Shown: in pieces, positions 6,583 through 10,972 of the stretch | How positions within the stretch are numbered: position 1 is the first letter of the stretch | How the letters are laid out: each line of letters opens with the position of its first letter | Assembly (NCBI GenBank): GCA_011046405.1 | Contig: DSAR01000195.1 | Coordinates: forward strand, 1 to 10,972 | Source: Chloroflexota bacterium | Lineage (GTDB): Bacteria; Chloroflexota; Anaerolineae; B4-G1 | Reading direction: 5' to 3' | DNA: 10,972 nucleotides | The notes under the pieces: generated by a model | The model's database searches: none | Told to the model about the DNA's origin: nothing | The model's input: only the letters and a program-made list of their open reading frames with translations | Made by a program: the position numbers and the translations under genes

Positions 6583-6618
6583 AAAAACAAAACCCAGGCA
6601 CAAAGAACACGCCTGGGT
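6583..6618 (-). terminator. Intrinsic terminator of the VapBC cassette
   Basis: On the minus strand, ACCCAGGC (6618-6611) pairs perfectly with GCCTGGGT (6599-6592) across an 11-nt loop. A T-rich tract TTTGTTTTT (6591-6583) follows. It begins 8 nt after the TAG stop of the toxin gene. On the plus strand no T-tract follows, so it is one-directional. Confidence 0.88.
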
Positions 6619-6626
6619 CACGTTCA

Positions 6627-7043
6627 CTACTCCGTGGGAAGCCGCGTGAACCCCGCCACGGAAAAATGATTGTCGAAGGCAAAAGCCTCCGGGAGATCCA
6701 TCTGCTCCATCAAGGCGAAACTTACCGCGTCGGTATAGCTAAAGGCCTGGTCGTCGTAACGACGCAGGATGTCGCGCGCCTGCATCTCAAGTTCCCGGTC
6801 TGACCACACGCACTCAATGGAAGAGGATTGCTCGAGGATGTCCAGAAAGGCCAGAGCCTTGTGGTATCCGGCATTCCTCAACACGCTCACGTAGGTCTCG
6901 GCTGCCACCAGATTAGTGAGCGTCAACCGGGGATAAAGCACCAACGCCTCCTGGTAGAACGCTGTAGCAAGGCCGTGATATTTATCTCGCGGATCCAGAA
7001 TGGCTAACCATGCGCCGGTATCTACGAATAACGCCTTAGTCAT
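6627..7043 (-). CDS. PIN-domain toxin (VapC family ribonuclease)
   Basis: This 138-residue PIN-domain protein is the normal size for VapC toxins, which are Mg2+-dependent RNases that cut tRNA or rRNA. The acidic active-site set is in place: D8 in LFVDTGAWLA, E49 in LVAAETYV, D105 in SYTDAVSFAL and D124 in AFDNHF. The start is ATG 7043, giving MTKALFVDTG, the usual short lead to the first strand. It overlaps the end of the antitoxin gene by 8 bp (ATGACTAA holds both start and stop). There is little Shine-Dalgarno of its own, so translation is probably coupled to the antitoxin. A GTG/ATG ten codons upstream keeps the frame open but lies inside the antitoxin gene. The pair is followed directly by an intrinsic terminator. 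Confidence 0.9.
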   Translation of the reverse strand: MTKALFVDTGAWLAILDPRDKYHGLATAFYQEALVLYPRLTLTNLVAAETYVSVLRNAGYHKALAFLDILEQSSSIECVWSDRELEMQARDILRRYDDQAFSYTDAVSFALMEQMDLPEAFAFDNHFSVAGFTRLPTE

Positions 7044-7299
7044 TGGACGACCACTCGACCAAGTATTTGTCATGATTCACCGAAAGATCACCGGGGCTAT
7101 CGGTGTCTTCTCCCATCAAGCCGATAAGCTGCCAGGCGGGGTCCTCCTCCGCCGGCACGACCTCTCGCGCCAGCGATTCCAGCCCCTGCCGTAACGCCTC
7201 CGCCTTGGAAATATCCAACTTCTCCACGATCCGCTCCAGGATGCTCTGGTGTCTTGGCCCCAGGTAGACTTGCACCGGTTTTTTCTCTAAAACAGCCAT
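7036..7299 (-). CDS. VapB-like antitoxin with ribbon-helix-helix N-terminus
   Basis: This 87-residue small protein lies directly upstream of, and overlaps, the PIN toxin gene. The N-terminal half looks like a ribbon-helix-helix DNA-binding unit: a basic lead and beta strand KKPVQVYL (6-13), helix HQSILERIVEKL (17-28), a turn DIS, then helix KAEALRQGLESLAREV (32-47). The acidic C-terminal half (AEEDPAW, GEDTDS, SNDs) is of the kind that wraps the toxin. By family knowledge it would neutralise the toxin and repress the shared promoter. The start is ATG 7299 after a purine-rich leader containing GGAGG and GAGG. No specific VapB subfamily is assigned; the RHH call is from pattern only. Confidence 0.82.
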   Translation of the reverse strand: MAVLEKKPVQVYLGPRHQSILERIVEKLDISKAEALRQGLESLAREVVPAEEDPAWQLIGLMGEDTDSPGDLSVNHDKYLVEWSSND

Positions 7300-7337
7300 T
7301 GTCCTCTCCTCCCCTCCTTTTTTGCATTTAACAGGGC

Positions 7338-7371
7338 AAATGTGTTAATATACATTTAGTGTATCACATTT
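7338..7371. promoter_or_regulatory. Candidate antitoxin operator (imperfect inverted repeat over the -10)
   Basis: AAATGTG (7338-7344) and CACATTT (7365-7371) are perfect inverted arms around an AT-rich centre. A second pair, ATACA (7350-7354) and TGTAT (7360-7364), lies within, slightly off-centre. The site covers the -10 box and the likely start point, where an autoregulating RHH antitoxin would bind. Confidence 0.5.
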
Positions 7372-7386
7372 ATATTTACCTGTCAA
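7358..7386 (-). promoter_or_regulatory. Sigma70-type promoter of the VapBC cassette
   Basis: On the minus strand, TTGACA (7386-7381, a 6/6 match to the -35 consensus) is followed after exactly 17 nt by TACACT (7363-7358, a 4/6 match to TATAAT). The predicted transcript would begin near 7350, about 50 nt before the antitoxin ATG. The -35 box lies 8 nt past the glcD-like stop codon (7396-7394), so the cassette carries its own promoter and does not need read-through. Confidence 0.75.
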
Positions 7387-7393
7387 ATCTGCA

Positions 7394-8773
7394 TCACATG
7401 TCCGGCAGCACCTTCCCCGGATTCAGGATGTTCAAGGGGTCGAGGGCCTGTTTAATCCTCCGTTGCACGTCCAGCGAGGTCGCGCCCAACGCATGCTCGA
7501 CGTAGGGCAGTTTGAACACGCCCACGCCGTGCTCGCCTGAGAGGGTGCCGCCCAGGTCCAGGGCGGTCTGGAAAATCTCGCCCACGATCGGCTCGACCTT
7601 GGCCCACTGCTCCGGGTCGCGCCGGTCGAAGAGCACGTTGGGATGGAGATTGCCGTCGCCAGCGTGACCGAAGACGACGATGGGCAGTCCATAGCGGGTG
7701 CCGATGGCCTTGATCCGGCGGATCGCCTCGGGGATGGCGCTGCGGGGGACGGTGATGTCCTCCCCCAGCTTATTGGGCGCCCGGCGGGCCAGCGAGGGAG
7801 AGACCGACCGGCGGGCGCGCCATAACCGCGCCCGCTCCGCCTCGTCCTGCGCCACACTGACCTTGCGTGCGCCGTTCTCGCGGCACACCCGGGCCACCGT
7901 CTCGATCTCCCGCTCCACCGCCGCCTCGTCCGACCCGTCCGTCTCGATGATGAGCATGGCCTCGACGTCCAGCGGCAATCCCAATTGCATGGCTTCCTCA
8001 ATGCAGGCGATGGCGGTCTCGTCCATCAGCTCCAGCGTCGCCGGGACGACGCCGGCCCGAAGAATGGCGTTGACCGTCCGGGAGGCGTCCTCCAACGAGA
8101 GAAACTCGGCCCGCGACGTGTGGACGAAGCCGGGTTGCACGAGCAGGCGCAGCAGGGCCTCGGTGATGATGCCCAGCGTTCCCTCCGAGCCGATGAAGAG
8201 GGACGTCAAATCGTAACCGACCACGTTCTTGATCGGCTTACCACCCGTCTCCAACACGCGCCCGTCGGCGAGCACGACCTTGAGCCCCATCACGTAATCG
8301 CCGGTGACCCCGTACTTGAGGCAGCGCGGGCCGCCGGCGTTGCAGGCGATGTTCCCGCCGATGGTCGATTGCTTGTTGCTGGAGGGATCCGGGGGGTAGA
8401 AGAGCCCACGCTTCGCCGCCGCAGCCTCCAGGTCGACGGCGATCACCCCGGCCTCCACGGTCGCGGTCATATTCTCCTCGTCGATCTCCAGGATGTGATT
8501 CATCCGCGTCAGCGAGAGCACGATGCTGCCCGGCATCGGGATCGAGCCACCGGCCAGCCCACTCGACATGCCGCGCGGCACGATGGGCACGCCCTCGCGG
8601 GCGGCGATCTCGACCACAGCCACGACGTCAGCAGTCGATTCGGACAGCACGACCACGTCGGGCAACTGCTGCTCGAACGTGCCGTCGAACGAATAGGCGA
8701 CCAGGTCGACGGGAGCGGTCAGCACCTTCTCCGTCCCCAGTGTCTCCTGGAGTTGCGTGATAATTTTTTCCAT
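7394..8773 (-). CDS. FAD-linked 2-hydroxy acid oxidase / D-lactate dehydrogenase (GlcD family)
   Basis: This 459-residue flavoprotein of the VAO/PCMH family oxidises glycolate, D-lactate or a similar 2-hydroxy acid to the 2-oxo acid. The FAD-binding half shows PRGMSSGLAGGSIP (66-79), PDPSSNKQSTIGGNIACNAG (128-147) and KNVVGYDL..GSEGTLGIITE (182-205). The C-terminal FAD-oxidase half shows GEDITVPRS (337-345), GHAGDGNLHPN (369-379), SGEHGVG (412-418) and LDPLNILNPGKV (444-455). Length is normal for GlcD. The start is uncertain: ATG 8773 is chosen, with GGGAG 10 nt upstream; TTG 8782 would overlap the stop of the Fe-S gene by 4 bp and has a purine-rich run just ahead. The gap to the Fe-S gene is 5 bp, so the two are almost surely co-transcribed and likely form a complex. 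Substrate is inferred from the neighbouring LarA-like gene. Confidence 0.94.
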   Translation of the reverse strand: MEKIITQLQETLGTEKVLTAPVDLVAYSFDGTFEQQLPDVVVLSESTADVVAVVEIAAREGVPIVPRGMSSGLAGGSIPMPGSIVLSLTRMNHILEIDEENMTATVEAGVIAVDLEAAAAKRGLFYPPDPSSNKQSTIGGNIACNAGGPRCLKYGVTGDYVMGLKVVLADGRVLETGGKPIKNVVGYDLTSLFIGSEGTLGIITEALLRLLVQPGFVHTSRAEFLSLEDASRTVNAILRAGVVPATLELMDETAIACIEEAMQLGLPLDVEAMLIIETDGSDEAAVEREIETVARVCRENGARKVSVAQDEAERARLWRARRSVSPSLARRAPNKLGEDITVPRSAIPEAIRRIKAIGTRYGLPIVVFGHAGDGNLHPNVLFDRRDPEQWAKVEPIVGEIFQTALDLGGTLSGEHGVGVFKLPYVEHALGATSLDVQRRIKQALDPLNILNPGKVLPDM

Positions 8774-8778
8774 ACGTC

Positions 8779-10014
8779 TCAATCTCCCTCCGAAGACTGG
8801 GCCTCGTCCAGCGCATCCAACACCAGTTCAGCCACGTCCTTCACCCGCACGCGGATCCGCTCGGCGCGGGCGGCGTTGGCTAACGTGCGCTCGCATTGCT
8901 GGCAGGCCGAGATCAACGTCTTGGCCCCCGTCTCGGCCGCCTGGCGGATGCGGCTGCCGGCCACGGCCTGTCCCACCTCGGGCGCGAAACTCTCCAGGTT
9001 GCCGCCGCCGCCGCAACAGTGGGAGCTATCCCGGTTCTCCGCCATCTCGACCAGGCGCACGCCCGGGAGTTGAGCCAACACGCGGCGCGGAGCCTCGATC
9101 ACGCCCCCCTTGCGCCCCAGGTCGCACGGATCGTGGTAGGTCACCACCTGCTCCCGCACGTCCTCATCTCCCTGGAGCGGCAGCGCCCCGGCCTCCAGCA
9201 GATCGGCCAGGAACTCGGTGGCGTGCATCACCTCGATCCCCAGGTCGTCTTCCAGATCGTTCACGCCCAGCGCCGTGGGGTAGGAATGGGACCAGAAGTG
9301 ATAACAGGACGCGCACGAGAAGACGATCTTCTTCACCCCCATCGCCTGCACCGCCTCGACGTTGTGCCGGATCAGGTCCCGGGCCTTATCCATCTCGCCG
9401 TTGATGAACATCGGGTAGCCGCAGCACCACTCGGACCCGCCCAGGAGGGCATAATCGACCCCAGTCCGGTCGAAGATCTGCACCAGCGCCTGGGGCACCT
9501 GGTAACTGCGCGGGAAAAAGGAACTGACGCACCCGACGAAATAGGCCACCTCGGCCTGCTCCTTGCCCAACCCGGTCGGCGGCGCAGGCAGGTTATCGAC
9601 CCAGATCAAGCGGCCCTCGTTCTCCTCGGCCGAGATGTTGCGATATTGAGCGATACGGGCGTCCAGTTCCGCCAGGGCCTCGGGCAGTAGCCCCTGCTCG
9701 GCCAGGTCGCCCCGCGTCAGTTCGAGAATGCGATCGACCGCCACGCCGCTGGGACAGACGAAGGTACACGCGCCGCACAACAGGCAGCGGAAAAAGGCCC
9801 CGGCGTAGCGCTCATTCGGGGCGTCCAACACCCCCTCGGTGATCGCCTGGACCAGCGCCACCCGGGCCCGGGGCGAATCGGTCTCGTTCAAACTCTCGCG
9901 ATAGCCGGGACAGACGGAAAGACACAACCCGCAGCGGACGCAGTGGCGCGTCTCCTCGTCGGCTGACATCGTCGTTTCATTTACATCTTTTACACTTGTT
10001 TCGTTAGACATCAT
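8779..10014 (-). CDS. Fe-S / CCG-domain electron-transfer subunit (GlcF / LldE-like)
   Basis: This 411-residue iron-sulfur protein normally passes electrons from the GlcD-type flavoprotein to quinone or another carrier at the membrane face. Two 4Fe-4S motifs are intact: CVRCGLCLSVCP (C25, C28, C31, C35) and CLLCGACTFVCP (C77, C80, C83, C87). Two full CCG domains follow. The first has GC162, WCCGYP (197-198) and CASC (234-237). The second has HDPCDLGR (C297), HCCGGGGN (333-334) and CQQC (371-374). No membrane segment is seen. The start is uncertain: ATG 10014/10011 (MMSNET) and ATG 9969 (MSADEE) both lack a clear Shine-Dalgarno, and the stretch between them is AT-rich unlike the rest, so 9969 is a real alternative. 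The frame is open to 10113, but that part contains the upstream terminator. Confidence 0.93.
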   Translation of the reverse strand: MMSNETSVKDVNETTMSADEETRHCVRCGLCLSVCPGYRESLNETDSPRARVALVQAITEGVLDAPNERYAGAFFRCLLCGACTFVCPSGVAVDRILELTRGDLAEQGLLPEALAELDARIAQYRNISAEENEGRLIWVDNLPAPPTGLGKEQAEVAYFVGCVSSFFPRSYQVPQALVQIFDRTGVDYALLGGSEWCCGYPMFINGEMDKARDLIRHNVEAVQAMGVKKIVFSCASCYHFWSHSYPTALGVNDLEDDLGIEVMHATEFLADLLEAGALPLQGDEDVREQVVTYHDPCDLGRKGGVIEAPRRVLAQLPGVRLVEMAENRDSSHCCGGGGNLESFAPEVGQAVAGSRIRQAAETGAKTLISACQQCERTLANAARAERIRVRVKDVAELVLDALDEAQSSEGD

Positions 10015-10071
10015 AGGCAGCAGCATCCACCAATCTACGCCGATTAACGGACAAGTCCTTTTGGGACGCGG

Positions 10072-10092
10072 AAAAAAGCAACCTGCGGTTGC
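10072..10092 (-). terminator. Intrinsic terminator after the LarA-like gene
   Basis: On the minus strand, GCAACC (10092-10087) pairs with GGTTGC (10083-10078) around a 3-nt loop, and TTTTTT (10077-10072) follows at once. It lies 120 nt past the LarA-like stop codon and about 60 nt before the Fe-S protein start. The LarA-like gene and the GlcF/GlcD pair would then be separate or partly separate transcripts. The 6-bp stem is short, so termination may be partial. Confidence 0.72.
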
Positions 10093-10121
10093 ATCAGAAT
10101 TTCGCAGACACACACTATAAA

Positions 10122-10151
10122 TCAGCGTTCGTCTGCGTTATTCTGCGTCCC
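10122..10151. repeat. Three-copy 10-bp tandem repeat in the LarA-GlcF gap
   Basis: TCAGCGTTCG, TCTGCGTTAT and TCTGCGTCCC follow each other with a 10-bp period and share the core TCxGCGT. The period equals about one DNA helical turn. It lies between the LarA-like stop and the terminator. Confidence 0.55.
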
Positions 10152-10211
10152 ATTCCTGTTTTCAAGAGCAACTTTTCGGAACACGAATGTTTTGCCAGTC
10201 AACCAGCCCAT

Positions 10212-10972
10212 CTAAGACTTTACGACCGGCAACGTCAGCAATGCATGGGGCACGACCAGCACGTCCAGTTCCTCGCCCAACTCGCGGGCGGCCAATGCCA
10301 ACGCCTCCGCCATCGTCTCGACCGCCGTCATCTTGCACGCCGCCACCACGTCGGGGCGCTCGCTCCCCACGATGACGACCCGCGCGCTTTCCAGCACCTT
10401 CGCCATCACGAAGGCCCGTTGCTGGCCTGGCGGGTACCCGTGTTCGCGGGCGTCGCACAGAATGGCCTGCACGTCGGGCGCGTCGCGCATGGCGGCCAGG
10501 AAGCGCTGCTCGCCCACGCCGTCGCCGGCACCCTCCTCGCAACGGGCCGGGACGATCAGGAAACCACCCGGCTTGACGACCGGCGTCGGCGCGAAGAAAA
10601 GGTAGGACGCCGCGCGGCTGGCCTGGTACAAGTTGGCGTCCTTGGGGAACCCCACCCCGCCGACGACGACGTCATATTGATGCGGAATTTCCACCTCGTA
10701 AATCGAGCGGGCGAAGGCGACCAACTGCCGGTGGGCCTCCTCCGGTTCCCCGGCCTTGACGCAGACGACGCGCTTCTCGTCGTCCAGCACCACGTTGAGG
10801 ATGAAGCGCAGATCAGCCCGCCGGGCCGCCTCGGTGATTGCTTCGTGGAAAGGGTTGCCCTCAATGCGGCCCAGGCGCGTGTCGGCGTCGTCGACGAAGG
10901 CCGGGCCGTGAGTGTGGGCGATGAGCGCCTCGCCCGCCGCCCCCACCGCCACCGTCTTGCGCCCGCCGGAGT
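10212..10972 (-). CDS. LarA-like (DUF2088) nickel lactate racemase family protein, C-terminal part (cut by window edge)
   Basis: The 5' end lies beyond the right edge; 252 full codons plus the stop are visible. The first visible residues, SGGRKTVAVGAAGEALIAHT, match the LarA SGG-x-K region, where the lysine binds the nickel-pincer (NPN) cofactor. A histidine follows 16 residues after this lysine, the same spacing as Lys184 and His200 of Lactiplantibacillus plantarum LarA (from memory of the family; inference here). Later parts fit the C-terminal LarA domain: GNPFHEAI near residue 39, DLRFILNVVLDDEKRVV, the DVVVGGVGFPKDANLYQAS stretch, and VKPGGFLIVPARCEEGAGDG. LarA interconverts D- and L-lactate; relatives act on other 2-hydroxy acids. 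The next genes are a GlcF/GlcD-like oxidase, which supports lactate or a similar acid as substrate. An inner GTG at 10952 is not the true start. Confidence 0.85.
   Translation of the reverse strand, partial: SGGRKTVAVGAAGEALIAHTHGPAFVDDADTRLGRIEGNPFHEAITEAARRADLRFILNVVLDDEKRVVCVKAGEPEEAHRQLVAFARSIYEVEIPHQYDVVVGGVGFPKDANLYQASRAASYLFFAPTPVVKPGGFLIVPARCEEGAGDGVGEQRFLAAMRDAPDVQAILCDAREHGYPPGQQRAFVMAKVLESARVVIVGSERPDVVAACKMTAVETMAEALALAARELGEELDVLVVPHALLTLPVVKS

Larger units (their letters stand above)
6188..6626. other. 439-bp non-coding gap between pckG and the VapC gene
   Basis: No believable gene is present. The open frame on the plus strand at 6269-6649 runs through a terminator and a palindromic repeat and has no ribosome-binding site. 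The gap holds, from right to left, the VapBC terminator (6583-6618), a short inverted repeat TTGCCC/GGGCAA (6456-6461/6471-6476), the nested repeat element (6292-6428), a T6/A6 run at 6281-6286, a TATA-like TATAAA on the minus strand (6266-6261) without a good -35, and a 5-bp inverted repeat GTCGG/CCGAC (6225-6240) in the pckG leader. The flanks are AT-rich compared with the genes. The pckG promoter must lie in this gap if the terminator works, but no consensus pair stands out. Confidence 0.6.

Noticed and set aside
6269..6649. Plus-strand open frame of 126 codons in the pckG-VapC gap
   Set aside because: It reads through the palindromic element and the VapBC terminator, has no Shine-Dalgarno, and its peptide begins with the duplicated repeat arm.
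7985..9073. Plus-strand open frame of 362 codons across the GlcD/GlcF junction
   Set aside because: It spans two well-supported genes on the other strand and has a biased composition typical of a shadow frame.

Overview
The window is GC-rich except in its gene gaps, and every convincing gene is read from the minus strand. The gene set, the GC content, the intergenic short-period repeats and the palindromic elements suggest a bacterium of the Chloroflexota type (Anaerolineae-like). This is an inference; no rRNA or marker gene is present to prove it. No tRNA, rRNA, CRISPR array, transposase or phage gene was seen.

Layout in the direction of transcription, from right to left. The C-terminal part of a LarA-like (nickel lactate racemase family, DUF2088) protein enters from the right edge and ends at an intrinsic terminator (10072-10092). 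Next is a tightly packed pair: a CCG-domain Fe-S protein (GlcF/LldE-like) and an FAD-linked oxidase (GlcD/D-lactate dehydrogenase-like). After it comes a self-contained VapBC-type toxin-antitoxin cassette with its own sigma70-like promoter, an operator-like inverted repeat and an intrinsic terminator. A 439-bp gap (6188-6626) holds a nested palindromic element with 18-bp perfect inverted arms. Then come GTP-dependent PEP carboxykinase, a 274-bp gap filled by two different tandem-repeat arrays (8-bp and 15-bp periods), and a closely spaced three-gene run: malic enzyme, a thioredoxin-reductase-like flavoprotein without the redox CxxC, and an M20 amidohydrolase. A 93-bp perfectly centred palindrome (363-455) separates this run from the N-terminus of a homocysteine S-methyltransferase-domain protein, which is cut by the left edge.

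How the genes may work together: the LarA-like racemase and the GlcD/GlcF pair fit oxidation of lactate or another 2-hydroxy acid to a 2-oxo acid. Malic enzyme and PEP carboxykinase form the pyruvate/malate and oxaloacetate/PEP node, so the right and middle parts together suggest feeding C3/C4 acids into central metabolism and gluconeogenesis. The flavoprotein and the amidohydrolase are linked to malic enzyme only by position.

Nothing here is a clear new defence or mobile system. The most unusual items are the two palindromic elements, the twin tandem-repeat arrays between pckG and the malic enzyme gene, and the flavoprotein that keeps the TrxR fold signatures but has lost both the disulfide motif and the usual NAD(P)H glycine motif.
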